The notes beneath the pieces are model-generated. The model was not told the origin of the DNA. It made no database searches and saw only the letters and a list, made by a program, of their open reading frames with translations. This document shows positions 1-8,212 of a DNA stretch of 64,000 bases, piece by piece. Positions within the stretch are counted from its first letter, which is position 1; the number at the start of each line of letters is the position of its first letter. Source of the stretch: Actinomadura spongiicola (GTDB taxonomy: Bacteria > Actinomycetota > Actinomycetes > Streptosporangiales > Streptosporangiaceae); NCBI RefSeq assembly GCF_003432485.1, contig NZ_QVNQ01000009.1, forward strand, positions 1-64,000. Direction: 5' to 3'. A program made the position numbers and the translations under genes.

Positions 1-117
1 TCGTGGCTGAGCGGCTGCCGCCGCCTGCATCGCCGCTACGAACGCAAGCCCGAGCACTTCCTGGCCTTCGTCGGCATCGCCGCCACCCTCATCTGTCACC
101 GCCGACTCGCCAAATGA
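1..117 (+). pseudogene. IS5-type transposase, C-terminal end (runs in from the left)
   Basis: The first 38 codons read in frame to a TGA at 115-117 and end with the residues RRYERKPEHFLAFVGIA followed by RRLAK. This is the characteristic tail of IS5-family DDE transposases of actinomycetes, including the R-Y-E-R-K motif that carries the last catalytic region. The N-terminal part lies outside the window, so I cannot tell whether the element is intact. It marks the left edge of an accessory region. I could not identify the right terminal inverted repeat of the element downstream of the stop. Confidence 0.8.
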
Positions 118-118
118 G

Positions 119-502
119 ATGACGTCTTACTCGCAGGAAGGGCTGGCCTGCACGGTCGCGGCCACCCGGGACGGGGTGCGCTGGGCGGCCGAGCCGGAAC
201 TGCGCATGGGCCGCGAGCCGGGTGCCGAGGAGTGGCTTGACCTCGTCGAACCGGAAGATGACGCGCTCGTGCCGCGGTCACCGCTGTCGGTGCGCGCTCT
301 GGAGGGCTGGTTCGGGGAGGGGCGGTACCGGGAAGTGTTCGCTCTGGCGCTCGACACCGGCGTGAACCGGCTGGTGCTGATGACGACCGACCAGTTCGAC
401 CTGACGTGCACCACGGTCGAGGCAGCGCTACGGCGAGCAGAGCTGGTGACGGGGAACATGGGACTGCGCTTGGTGCATGAGAGCGTGACGACCGGACCGT
501 AG
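119..502 (+). CDS. hypothetical protein next to IS tail
   Basis: A 127-residue open frame starts two bases after the transposase stop. I do not recognise it. It is acidic, with no signal peptide or membrane segment, and the C-terminal half (LALDTGVNRLVLMTTDQFDL onward) has the alternating pattern of a compact alpha/beta domain. The start codon sits practically inside the IS end and no ribosome binding site precedes it. The frame may therefore be the 3' part of a gene whose beginning was removed when the IS inserted. Confidence 0.45.
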   Translation: MTSYSQEGLACTVAATRDGVRWAAEPELRMGREPGAEEWLDLVEPEDDALVPRSPLSVRALEGWFGEGRYREVFALALDTGVNRLVLMTTDQFDLTCTTVEAALRRAELVTGNMGLRLVHESVTTGP

Positions 503-567
503 GGGTTGCCCGGTGTCATGACCGTCGGCCCCCGGGGAGCCACGGCCGAGTCGCGGGCAGGCAGACG

Positions 568-1296
568 ATGGGTGCCCTGCTCCGGGCACACCCGTACCCC
601 TCACCTTCGGTGTCTCTCGCCCCGGGTGGCGGCCGGTCCGGCGGGGACGGCGGGACGCGCGCTGTGGAGCATCTGCGGTCGGTCACGGCCGCGCTGGGCA
701 TGGCGGGCGTCGGGCCGCACGTCACGCTGAACATCTTCCAGGACTTCGACGGCGAGGACTGCGCGCCGCGGCCGGAGCGGGTGGGGGAACGTGATCGGAT
801 GCTGGACGAGGTGACGCGCTGGGCGACGGCCCTGCGGCCGCTGCGCGCTCCCCGTCCCGGCGCCGGCGACGGCGACCGGCCCGCGCTGCACGACCCGGTC
901 GCCTCCGCAGGCGCGCGAGCCGCCGTGGAGATGCTGGTCGCCGAACTGAACGCGGCGGCCGAGGACCAGGACGCCGACCGCTACGACGGGATGTTCGCCG
1001 CCGATGTGCTGTGGGGCAGCCCGCACGGCCGCACGCTCGCCGGCTACGATGCCCTCAACGCCGTCCACCGGCGGCTGATGGCCCGGCCGGTCGTCCCGGC
1101 CTCGCGCTACGAGATCGTCCAGACGCTGGCCCCCGCGCCGGGCGTCGCGGTAGCGCACGTGCGCCGCCGACCGGTCGCCGACGACGGCAAGGACCACCCG
1201 CTGTCAGCCGAGATGGCAATGTACGTTCTGATCGAGCGGAACGATCACTGGTGGCTGGCCGGAGGCCAGAACACGCCGATAACGGAGGCGTCCTGA
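568..1296 (+). CDS. truncated FMN-reductase segment fused to SnoaL/SgcJ-type NTF2 domain
   Basis: The 242-residue frame has two recognisable parts. Residues about 28-95 (GTRAVEHLR ... DEVTRWATALRPLR) match the C-terminal half of NADPH-dependent FMN reductases, which normally read SYGG-SGG before this point; here that part has decayed to APGGGRSGGDGG, so the flavin-binding N-terminal half is missing. Residues about 110-242 form a complete SgcJ/EcaC-type SnoaL-like domain (NTF2 fold) ending WWLAGGQNT. The ATG at 568 lacks a convincing ribosome binding site. The next gene begins 8 bases after the stop, suggesting co-transcription. The NTF2 part could still fold alone; flavin reductase activity is unlikely. 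Confidence 0.6.
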   Translation: MGALLRAHPYPSPSVSLAPGGGRSGGDGGTRAVEHLRSVTAALGMAGVGPHVTLNIFQDFDGEDCAPRPERVGERDRMLDEVTRWATALRPLRAPRPGAGDGDRPALHDPVASAGARAAVEMLVAELNAAAEDQDADRYDGMFAADVLWGSPHGRTLAGYDALNAVHRRLMARPVVPASRYEIVQTLAPAPGVAVAHVRRRPVADDGKDHPLSAEMAMYVLIERNDHWWLAGGQNTPITEAS

Positions 1297-1303
1297 AAGA
1301 CCG

Positions 1304-1765
1304 ATGACAACTCCTGGGAAGCAAGAGATCCACGACAGCCCCATCGACTGGGTGGCCAAGCACATCCGCACCTACGTCGAATCGGGCGGACGGAAAGGGC
1401 ACCTCTACCATGGGTCGCCCACGCTGCTACTGACCACGCGCGGCCGCAAGTCAGGCCTGCTACGCCGTACCCCTCTCATTTATGGGCAGCACGGCGATCG
1501 CTATCTACTGGTGGCATCGAACGGCGGAGCGTCCGAGCACCCCGCCTGGTACCTGAACCTCAGCGCACATCCGGAGGTCACCGTGCAGGTCGGCACCGAC
1601 ATCTTCACCGCACGGGGACGTACCGCTACCCCGGAGGAGAAGGACTCGCTGTGGCAGGTGATGACGTCGGTGTTCCCTCTCTACGACCGCTACCAGGCAG
1701 CCTCTGAACGAGACATTCCACTGGTCATTCTGGAAGGCGACACACCGCTGACCGTCGCCGGGTGA
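1304..1765 (+). CDS. F420-dependent nitroreductase-family protein (Ddn type)
   Basis: This 153-residue protein has the Ddn/FDOR-B layout: an N-terminal helix, then TRGRKSGLLRRTPLIY, then the conserved strand LLVASNGGASEHPAWYLNL and the V-x-V-Q-V-G stretch. The family uses deazaflavin cofactor F420 to reduce quinones or nitro compounds. It is a split-barrel protein with no signal peptide. It starts 8 bases behind the SnoaL fusion gene with a weak GAAAG site, so the two probably share a transcript. The substrate cannot be told from sequence. Confidence 0.85.
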   Translation: MTTPGKQEIHDSPIDWVAKHIRTYVESGGRKGHLYHGSPTLLLTTRGRKSGLLRRTPLIYGQHGDRYLLVASNGGASEHPAWYLNLSAHPEVTVQVGTDIFTARGRTATPEEKDSLWQVMTSVFPLYDRYQAASERDIPLVILEGDTPLTVAG

Positions 1766-1840
1766 GCGCGGTGGCGTAGTGGCCCCGGCACTGAGCTAGG
1801 CGTGCGGGCGTGCTGTTCGGTGTCGTCCGGTCTAGGTGGG

Positions 1841-2872
1841 TTATCGAGGCGGGGGCGGGGCTTGCGCGTCGGGGAAGGGGAGTCTGTCGACGGCGTCGCG
1901 TCGGCGTCGTTCGGGGCGCCGGTCGTAGCGGGCCGTGGTGGCCGGGGAGGCGTGTCCGACCAGGTGCTGGACGGTCGCCAGATCGACGCCCTGGTCGAGG
2001 AGGTCGCCGATGAACGTCCGGCGGAAGTCGTGCGGTGTCATCGGCGGGAGGGCCGCCTGTCTGCGGCGTTTGATGACCGCGTTGCGCACGGCGGCGTCGC
2101 TCATCGCGCGGTGCTGGACGGCGCCCGACCGGTGCACCGGTTTGAACAGCGGCCCGCGCGGGGCGTCGTCGACCGCGAGCCACGCGCCCAGCAGGGTGGC
2201 GGCGCTCTCGTGGAGGTACTCCAGCCGCTGTTTTTCTCCCTTGCCGACGATCCGCAGTGACCGCTCCCCCGGGTCGTAGTCCTCGCGGCGGAGCGCGGCG
2301 ACCTCGGCGCGCCGTGCGCCCGTCGTGTAGAGGACGGCCAGGAGTGCCGCGTCGCGGACGCCCGCGGGTGAGCGGTCGGTGGCGCAGGCCCGCAGCAGGG
2401 CGGTGAACTCGGTGGTGTGGACGCTGCGTCCGGCGGGCAGCCGTGTCCCGCGGAAGTTCCGCACCGACGCGGCCCGCTGGTAGTCGTCGGTGGACATCTC
2501 CCCCAGCCGCCACGCCGTCCGCAGGACGCCGCGCAGCGCGGACAGGTGCAGGTTGCGGTAGGCGGGCGACCACGGCACCGGCTGCCCTTCCGCGCCGTGG
2601 GTCGTCTGGCGTCCGACCAGGGCGCGCAACGCGGTCGTGTGCTCCGCGCGCAGTTCCGCCCACGGGAACGTCTCTCCGGGTGCGGGGCCGGGTTCGCGGC
2701 CGGCGGCCGTGTGCAGCATGGCGGCCAGCCGGTGCAGGCAGGCGCTCATCGCGCGCCGCGACCGCGGGCTCTCCAGCGAGGCGACGTACACCATGAACGG
2801 GCCGCGGTCGTGCGGGCCGGTGCGCCACACGGGCGTGGCGGTGGTCGTGGCGCGCGGCTGGAGATCGTCCAT
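1841..2872 (-). CDS. tyrosine recombinase/integrase
   Basis: The protein is 343 residues from the ATG at 2872. An N-terminal SAM-like core-binding region (about 25-145) precedes the catalytic domain with Arg188 (in GARRAEV), the beta-hairpin Lys211 (GKGEK), the box His281-x-x-Arg284 (HDFRR), His307 (GHASP) and the nucleophile Tyr316 (TARYDRR). All catalytic positions are present. The frame stays open far upstream, but that would run through an AT-rich promoter zone and over the divergent gene, so 2872 is preferred. It faces away from the coiled-coil gene at 2992. This pairing suggests a plasmid- or ICE-derived maintenance or integration module; no attachment site was found. Confidence 0.88.
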   Translation of the reverse strand: MDDLQPRATTTATPVWRTGPHDRGPFMVYVASLESPRSRRAMSACLHRLAAMLHTAAGREPGPAPGETFPWAELRAEHTTALRALVGRQTTHGAEGQPVPWSPAYRNLHLSALRGVLRTAWRLGEMSTDDYQRAASVRNFRGTRLPAGRSVHTTEFTALLRACATDRSPAGVRDAALLAVLYTTGARRAEVAALRREDYDPGERSLRIVGKGEKQRLEYLHESAATLLGAWLAVDDAPRGPLFKPVHRSGAVQHRAMSDAAVRNAVIKRRRQAALPPMTPHDFRRTFIGDLLDQGVDLATVQHLVGHASPATTARYDRRPERRRRDAVDRLPFPDAQAPPPPR

Positions 2873-2895
2873 GGGACGGCAGCCTAGCCGAGCCA

Positions 2896-2976
2896 ACTTC
2901 TGAGAACGAGCATTGTCGTCAGTTAGAAGTCGCGATTTCCAAGGCTTCTTATTTTCTGGAAATAGATATTCAGAAA
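2896..2976. promoter_or_regulatory. AT-rich divergent promoter zone with three inverted repeats
   Basis: Between the recombinase and the coiled-coil gene the base composition drops sharply. Three short perfect inverted repeats lie here: ACTTCT (2896-2901) with AGAAGT (2925-2930), ATTTCC (2935-2940) with GGAAAT (2958-2963), and TTTCTG (2953-2958) with CAGAAA (2971-2976). The last two interleave. They are good candidates for operators that control both divergent genes, perhaps bound by the coiled-coil protein itself. Confidence 0.5.
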
Positions 2977-2991
2977 GTCTAGGCTGGGTGG

Positions 2992-4167
2992 GTGACCGTG
3001 AACGAGCAGCAGGTGACGGCTGATCGGGGCTGCCGGTACTGCGGGCGTCCCGTCCCCCGGCGCGGAGGGCGCGGCCGTCCACGCGAGTACTGCCTGGACG
3101 GCGACTGCCAGGCCCGCGCCAAGCGCGAACGGGAGTTGAGCCGCGCCGCGCCCGGCCTGGAAGGGGCCCTGGCACGCGCCGAGGACCTGTACGAGCGGAT
3201 GGAGCAGGGCCTGACCGCCGCGCTGGCCCCGCTCGCCCAGGCCTTGGACGCCGAGTTGTCGCCGCGTGGGGTCGAGGCACGGATCAGCGCGGTCCGCGCC
3301 GAGGCGCAGCAGACCGTCGCGGCCGCGCTCGCCGACCGTGAGGACGCCGCCGCCCGGGCGGTCCGTGCCGAGCGGTCAGCGGAGGAGGCGCGTGAGGAGG
3401 CCGCCTCCGCCCGCGGCGACGCCCAGCAGGCCGCACGTGAGCGCGACGACGCGCTCCGAGCGGCTGAACAGGCCCGTTCCGAAGCGGACGCTGCGGTACG
3501 GGACACCCAGGAGGAGGCCGAGCGGGCGATCCGCGCGGCGCGCGCCGAAGCCGACGAGCACGTCCGCCAGACCCGTCTGGAGGCCGACCGCGTCACCGCC
3601 GAGGCGCGGGCGCAGGTCGAACAGGCCCGCCTGGAAGCCCAGGCCGCCCGGTCGCAGGCCACCGAAGCCCGCCGCGCCGCCGACACCGCCCGCGACGACG
3701 CGGAACGGGCCCGCGCGGAGGCGACCGAGGCCCGCGAGGCGCAGTCCCGCGCCGAAGGGCTCCGTGCGGCCGAGGAAGCACGTGCCCAAGCCGCCGAGCA
3801 GGCCCGCGAACGCGCCGACCAACGCGCCGCCTCGGCACGGCACTCCCGCGGCGAGGCCGTCGCCGCCCTGGAGGCCGCCCGGACCGAGATCGACCGGTTG
3901 CGTCAGGACGCCGACCAGGCGCGAGACCAGGCCGACGCCGCGCGCAGGGACGCGTCCGACCTGCGCGCCGAGAACGAACGGCTCCGCGAGCAGCTGGCCG
4001 AGGCCCGCCTGGACCTGCGCGCCGAGCAGGCACGGTCCGCCGAACTGGCCCGCGACCGTGACACCGCCCGCGCCGAGGCCGTCGCCCAACGCGAACGCGC
4101 CATCGCCGCCGAACTGGCGACCCGCGAACCGGCACCCGACTCTTCTCAGGATTCACAAGACCGGTAG
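2992..4167 (+). CDS. Cys-rich N-terminus plus long coiled-coil protein (KfrA-like)
   Basis: The 391-residue protein begins with a small Cys cluster (CRYCGRPVPRRGGRGRPREYC, then DGDC; residues about 14-39). The pattern C-x2-C-x16-C-x4-C looks like a zinc knuckle or treble clef and is rich in Arg. From residue about 60 to the end it is one continuous Ala/Glu/Arg heptad coiled coil without any globular domain. Plasmid KfrA proteins have a DNA-binding head followed by a similar Ala/Glu-rich coil, but their head is a helix-turn-helix, so this is an analogy. Start GTG 2992 or 2998. It is divergent from a tyrosine recombinase, which suggests a DNA-bound accessory or partition role. Confidence 0.6.
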   Translation: MTVNEQQVTADRGCRYCGRPVPRRGGRGRPREYCLDGDCQARAKRERELSRAAPGLEGALARAEDLYERMEQGLTAALAPLAQALDAELSPRGVEARISAVRAEAQQTVAAALADREDAAARAVRAERSAEEAREEAASARGDAQQAARERDDALRAAEQARSEADAAVRDTQEEAERAIRAARAEADEHVRQTRLEADRVTAEARAQVEQARLEAQAARSQATEARRAADTARDDAERARAEATEAREAQSRAEGLRAAEEARAQAAEQARERADQRAASARHSRGEAVAALEAARTEIDRLRQDADQARDQADAARRDASDLRAENERLREQLAEARLDLRAEQARSAELARDRDTARAEAVAQRERAIAAELATREPAPDSSQDSQDR

Positions 4168-4357
4168 CGCAGAGCGGCACCGCCGGTGAGCCGTCCGCCC
4201 CGCCTGATTCGAGAGCAGCGCAGATGATGACCGGCTGGCGACTGGAGCGAGATGCCCGGTTCGTTCCTTGCTGGAGGGGCTGGTGGCGTAGCGTCGTCCC
4301 CTTGCAAGATCAGTCAGTCGTGTCGGGTGGCGAGGGACGCCGGAGGGGGCCGGGAGC

Positions 4358-5311
4358 ATGGAGAACCGGGCAAGCATCGAGGAACGTTTCCAGCGTGACT
4401 GGGGTCTGGAACCGCCGGAGTCCATCTTCCGGTTCTGGGAGTTCCACCAGTCCTTGGACGCGGACGAGCGACGGGCCATGCACGACGACCTCTGGCTCGG
4501 CACCGCCGGCATCATGGACCTGTTCGCCGATCCCGGCGCGCGACCCCGTGACGGCATCGACATACGCGTGCACTGGCGCTTCTACCGGGACCCGCCCGAG
4601 TTCCTGACCTTCATGACCGGTGGCAGCGACGGCCTGCACTACGGCCTGTGGTTCGAGGACGGCCGCACCTGCACCGGCGTCGCCTCCTACTACAGCAACG
4701 ACGGAGGCGGCCTGGACACCAGCGCTGCGACGCCGCTGGAGGCCGTCCGCGACTACCTCGAACGGGTCTGGTTCGATCTCGACGATCCGCGCCATGGAGA
4801 AGGCGCGACCGAGGCGCGGGATCGCCTGCGCCGGCTCCGCGACAAGCTGACCGCCTACGAGACCGCGGACCGGCCCGAGGTGGGCAGGGCCTACAGCGAC
4901 CGGTACCACCCGCCCGTCATCCCGCCCGTTGACCCGGACCGGATCACGACCCTGGACAGCGCGGGAGCACTCGTCGTCGGAGAGACCGCGCTGGACCGTC
5001 CCGCCCACAACGGAGCCGACCAGAACAAGTTCGCGAGGTACGTGCACGACCTGTTCCAGGACGCCGAAGCCCGCGAAGAGAGCGTGGCGGACGCCCGGGG
5101 CCGGTGTGCGGCGGGCGATCCGGCCGAGGCCCTGGTTCTGGGCCGCGACCTGCACTGGACGTCCGGCGGCGACCCGGTCCGCGAGGCTCACGCCCACGAA
5201 CTCCTCGTCATGGCCTACCGCGCTTTGGGGCGTTCCGCACTCGCGGAGATCGCCGACGCTCATCATCGCCACCGCGACCTGCCGTCCGTGGACGTCCTGG
5301 CCGATCAATAG
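4358..5311 (+). CDS. ADP-ribosylation family protein (HPF1/DUF2228-like)
   Basis: The protein is 317 residues, with GGGAG shortly before the ATG. The N-terminal 130 residues (IEERFQRDWGLEPPESIFRF, then HGLWF-type strands, ASYYSNDGGG) resemble bacterial proteins annotated as ADP-ribosylation family, which are distant relatives of eukaryotic histone PARylation factor 1. This is recognition by memory of the family. The C-terminal third (about 220-317) is helical and repeat-like and I cannot name it. No signal peptide. It sits downstream of the recombinase/coiled-coil pair but with its own 190-base leader, so no operon is implied. Confidence 0.55.
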   Translation: MENRASIEERFQRDWGLEPPESIFRFWEFHQSLDADERRAMHDDLWLGTAGIMDLFADPGARPRDGIDIRVHWRFYRDPPEFLTFMTGGSDGLHYGLWFEDGRTCTGVASYYSNDGGGLDTSAATPLEAVRDYLERVWFDLDDPRHGEGATEARDRLRRLRDKLTAYETADRPEVGRAYSDRYHPPVIPPVDPDRITTLDSAGALVVGETALDRPAHNGADQNKFARYVHDLFQDAEAREESVADARGRCAAGDPAEALVLGRDLHWTSGGDPVREAHAHELLVMAYRALGRSALAEIADAHHRHRDLPSVDVLADQ

Positions 5312-5733
5312 ACCTGAGGTGGACGACGCGTCCCACCGGCAGTTCGCCGTCGGACGCGTCTGATGGCGTACCGGACGAGGACCCTCCGTGTCACGGTCTC
5401 GTCGAAGAGGGGGGCGCAACAGCGGATGTGGTCGTGTTGTCCGGCGGCGTCCCGCTCGCGGAAGGGGCAGCTACTCCCCCGTGACTCGCACGGCGTCGCA
5501 ACACCCGGAAGCCTCACAGTGTGAGAAGAAGATCGCTGAGAGGAGACCATGACCGCTTATAAACCCGTTAGCGGACCATGGCGACCGCTGCTAGCCTTCC
5601 GATGGCCGTGCCAGAGAACGAGGAGGTGGTACCCGTGAACGCAGTATCGACATGGGTGCTCCCCTCCGGGGCCGCGGTCGGGCGATAGGTCGTCCGGGAG
5701 CGCCGTTCAAGAGCACTCCCGAAAGGCACGACC
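5312..5733. other. intergenic stretch with short overlapping reading frames
   Basis: No convincing gene. There is an ATG at about 5549 opening a 29-codon frame (starts MTAYKPVSGPW) whose TGA overlaps a GTG opening a 17-codon frame (MNAVSTWVLPSGAAVGR) ending in TAG; the second has a good GAGGAGG-like site before it. They could be leader peptides or decayed ends of a gene. The motif CCGCT-N12-AGCGG with TATAAA in the loop lies at about 5554-5575 and may be an operator for the hydrolase at 5734. Confidence 0.35.
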
Positions 5734-6510
5734 ATGCGATTCACTTCTGAGCAGCGCCTCGATGACGGCGCCTTGGAACGCGAGTTCACCCTTGGTGAGA
5801 TCCCCGGCATCCTGTGGACCCCCTCATCGACGTCCGCGCCGGTCCCGCTGATCATGCTCGGCCACCCGCCGCTCGGACTGCGCAGGATGTATCCCCGGCT
5901 GGTGGCGCGGGCCCGGCAGTGCGCGGTGCACGGTTTCGCCGCGGCCACCATCGAGCTCCCCGGGAGCGGCGACCGGCCCCGCCTGCCCGGCGCCGAGCAG
6001 GCCCGCGTCGCCCTGCGCCGGGCCCTGGAGGCCGGCGAGCCGGTCGGCGAAGAGATCATCGACGCCCTCGTCCTCCCGCTCGTCGACAGGGCGGTCCCGG
6101 AATGGCAGGCCACCTTGGACGTCCTCCTGTCGCTGCCCGAGATCGGAGGACCGGTCGGATACTCGGGGGGAGTGATCTCCATCGGCATCCGGCTCGCGGT
6201 GGTCGAGCCGCGCATCGTGGCCGCCGGCCTGTTCGCCGGGAGTTTCGTGCCCCGCACCATGTTCGAGGAGGCCCGGCAGGTCACCATTCCGCTGCATGTG
6301 CTCCTGCAGTGGGATGACGAAGGCAACGACCGGCAGGTGGCCCTGGACCTGTTCGACGCCTTCGGTTCCGAGGAGAAGACGCTGCACGCCAACATGGGCG
6401 GGCACACCGGTGTTCCGCACTTCGCAGGGGAGGACGCGGCCGGGTTCTTCGCCCGGCATCTGCGCCAGCCGCAGGTTGGGGCCGCGCCGTCGGGCCGGCA
6501 ACGGCGGTAG
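5734..6510 (+). CDS. alpha/beta hydrolase
   Basis: The protein is 258 residues and cytosolic. It has the alpha/beta hydrolase layout with an oxyanion-loop HPPLG after strand 3, a nucleophile elbow GYSGG (about residue 147-151), and a late HTGVPHF that supplies the catalytic His. It is similar in layout to dienelactone-hydrolase-type enzymes; the substrate is unknown. A purine-rich GAAAGGCACGACC precedes the ATG. The last dozen residues (VGAAPSGRQRR) are low in complexity and may reflect read-through into non-homologous DNA. Confidence 0.75.
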   Translation: MRFTSEQRLDDGALEREFTLGEIPGILWTPSSTSAPVPLIMLGHPPLGLRRMYPRLVARARQCAVHGFAAATIELPGSGDRPRLPGAEQARVALRRALEAGEPVGEEIIDALVLPLVDRAVPEWQATLDVLLSLPEIGGPVGYSGGVISIGIRLAVVEPRIVAAGLFAGSFVPRTMFEEARQVTIPLHVLLQWDDEGNDRQVALDLFDAFGSEEKTLHANMGGHTGVPHFAGEDAAGFFARHLRQPQVGAAPSGRQRR

Positions 6511-6857
6511 GCGGCACCGGCCGGCACGCCGCCATCGAGGACAGGTCCCGAGCCTCCTCGATGGCCGTGGCCGGCACACCGCACAACCGCCCCAACACCG
6601 CCCTCATCAGCTGGGTCCATGCCGCCAACTCGTTGAGCCGAGATGACGCCTTCGGGAGGTCGGTGAGGTCCAGGTGGCGGTCGGTGCGCAGCCGGACCTG
6701 CCCGTCCGGGGTCATGTTGGTGTGGACGGCGGGGTGAGCCCACGCCCGTCCTCCGCGCCAGACCGATGTGATCCGGAGGCACGGCCGAATCACGGACGAA
6801 GTGCACACGTCCGGGGTGGGAGGGCGCCGGCTGCCCTCCCACCCCGGGTCGTGAGGC
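6511..6857. other. intergenic, possible gene remnant on - strand
   Basis: No intact gene. On the minus strand, codons between about 6540 and 6720 give a protein-like stretch (MTPDGQVRLRTDRHLDLTDL and following helices) that continues without its own proper end into the antisense of the hydrolase gene. It looks like a decayed gene fragment, but I cannot name the family. The last 60 bases are GC-rich and could end the leftward operon that starts at 10301. Confidence 0.3.
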
Positions 6858-7622
6858 CTACAGGACCTTCAGGAGCCCGCCGTCGATGACGTAGTCGCTG
6901 CCGGTGACGTAGCCGGCGGCCGGGGAGCCGAGGAAGGCGATCACGTTGGCGACCTCCTGCGGGGTGCCCCAGCGGCCCAGGGTGACGTTGACCTGATCGG
7001 GCAGATCGTTCATGAGCTGCTGGAAGTCGCCGCCGCGGGACTGGCTGAGGCGAGGGCCGTACTCGTCCCACAGCGGGGTGCGGATGAGCGCGGGTGAGAC
7101 GGTGTTGACGCGGATGCCGCGGGGGCCGAGCTCGTCGGCGAGTCCCTTGCTGAAGGCGGTCAGGGCCGCCTTGGAGGCTCCGTACCAGTGCGGGCCGGTC
7201 GCCGGCCAGTGCGCCACGCTGGTGGAGACGTTGACCACCGCCTCGCGCAGGCTGGGAAGCAGGGCCCTGGTGATGCGCACGCTGCTGAAGAAGTTCAGCT
7301 GGAAGGCCCGCTGCCAGGTCTCGTCGCTCAGGTCGGGCAGGGCGCCGAGGTCGAGGCCCGCCAGGCCGCCGACGCCGTTGACGAGCAGGTCGACGCCGCC
7401 GAGTTCGCTGTCGGCGACCCGCCGCAGTTCCTCGATCCCGTCCGCGGTGAGCAGGTCGGCCTCGACGGTGACGGCTCCGCTCCTCTTGAGCTGGTCGGAG
7501 ACCGCGCGGTCGGCGCCCAGCACCCGGGCGCCCTCGGCGATCAGGGTGCGGACGACCGCGCCGCCGATGCCGCCGCCGGCGGCGGTGACGACCGCGGTCT
7601 TGCCGGCAAGATGCAGATCCAT
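6858..7622 (-). CDS. SDR-family NAD(P)-dependent oxidoreductase
   Basis: The 254-residue protein has the classical short-chain dehydrogenase features: the dinucleotide loop TAAGGGIGG at residues 13-21, the structural motif NGVGG in place of NNAG, catalytic Ser with Tyr-x3-Lys (YGASK), and the C-terminal GRWGTPQEVANVI then the glycine-rich SDYVIDGG. It is the fourth and last gene of a leftward operon (OYE, MDR, flavodoxin-fold reductase, SDR) and starts 14 bases after the upstream stop behind a GAGGAGAA site. A role in reducing reactive carbonyls or quinones is inferred from the company it keeps. Confidence 0.88.
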   Translation of the reverse strand: MDLHLAGKTAVVTAAGGGIGGAVVRTLIAEGARVLGADRAVSDQLKRSGAVTVEADLLTADGIEELRRVADSELGGVDLLVNGVGGLAGLDLGALPDLSDETWQRAFQLNFFSSVRITRALLPSLREAVVNVSTSVAHWPATGPHWYGASKAALTAFSKGLADELGPRGIRVNTVSPALIRTPLWDEYGPRLSQSRGGDFQQLMNDLPDQVNVTLGRWGTPQEVANVIAFLGSPAAGYVTGSDYVIDGGLLKVL

Positions 7623-7636
7623 GTTTTCTCCTCCTC

Positions 7637-8212
7637 TTACTTGATCGCCTGCAGGGCGAGGTCCGCGGACGTCAGAGCCCGCTCGCCCGCGCTGAGCGAA
7701 TCGTGAATGAAGTGAACGGATACGTCGGTGATGCCGCAGAACTCCGAGATGCCCTCCCGCAGGACGCGGGCGACCGGCTCGTCCCAGCCGAGTTCGGCCC
7801 ACCGCTCCCGCGTGTAGCTGACCAGGCCGAGCCAGAGCATCTGCTTGTCGCGCAGCCGCGGCACCCTGCGGCCATAAGCGAAGCCGTAGTTCCACACCCG
7901 GTCGATCCAGCCCTTGAGGATGGCCGGCAGGCCGAACCACCAGACGGGGAAGACCACGACGATCACGTCCGCGCGGTCGAGTCGCCGCGCGTGCGCCCGA
8001 ACCTCCGCGGAGTAGGGCTTGTCGCGGTCGGCCCAGTCCGGCTCGTCCGCCGGGATCATCCGCGGGTCGAACCCCTCGGCGTGCAGGTCCAGGAGATCGA
8101 CGGTGAGCCCGTCGGCGGCGAGCCGCTCACCGACGCGATGAGCGAGTTGCGCGGTCAGTGAGTCGGGGCGGGGGTGGGTCAGGACGAGCAGGGCGTGCCG
8201 TCCGGCGCTCAC
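7637..8212 (-). CDS. NAD(P)H dehydrogenase (quinone), flavodoxin_2 fold
   Basis: The protein is 191 residues. It begins with the FMN-phosphate loop THPRPDSLT and has the flavodoxin_2 signature FPVWWFGLPAILKGWIDRV (residues about 93-111), typical of MdaB/KefF/DT-diaphorase-like two-electron quinone reductases. The GTG start at 8212 shares bases with the TGA of the preceding gene (GTGA overlap), so translation is coupled to the upstream MDR gene. Soluble cytoplasmic enzyme. Confidence 0.87.
   Translation of the reverse strand: MSAGRHALLVLTHPRPDSLTAQLAHRVGERLAADGLTVDLLDLHAEGFDPRMIPADEPDWADRDKPYSAEVRAHARRLDRADVIVVVFPVWWFGLPAILKGWIDRVWNYGFAYGRRVPRLRDKQMLWLGLVSYTRERWAELGWDEPVARVLREGISEFCGITDVSVHFIHDSLSAGERALTSADLALQAIK

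Noticed and set aside
1766..1840. tRNA-type attachment site next to the recombinase
   Set aside because: No cloverleaf or tRNA 3' end could be folded from the sequence.
5305..5550. 81-codon minus-strand frame after the HPF1-like gene
   Set aside because: No ribosome binding site, basic low-complexity composition and no domain.
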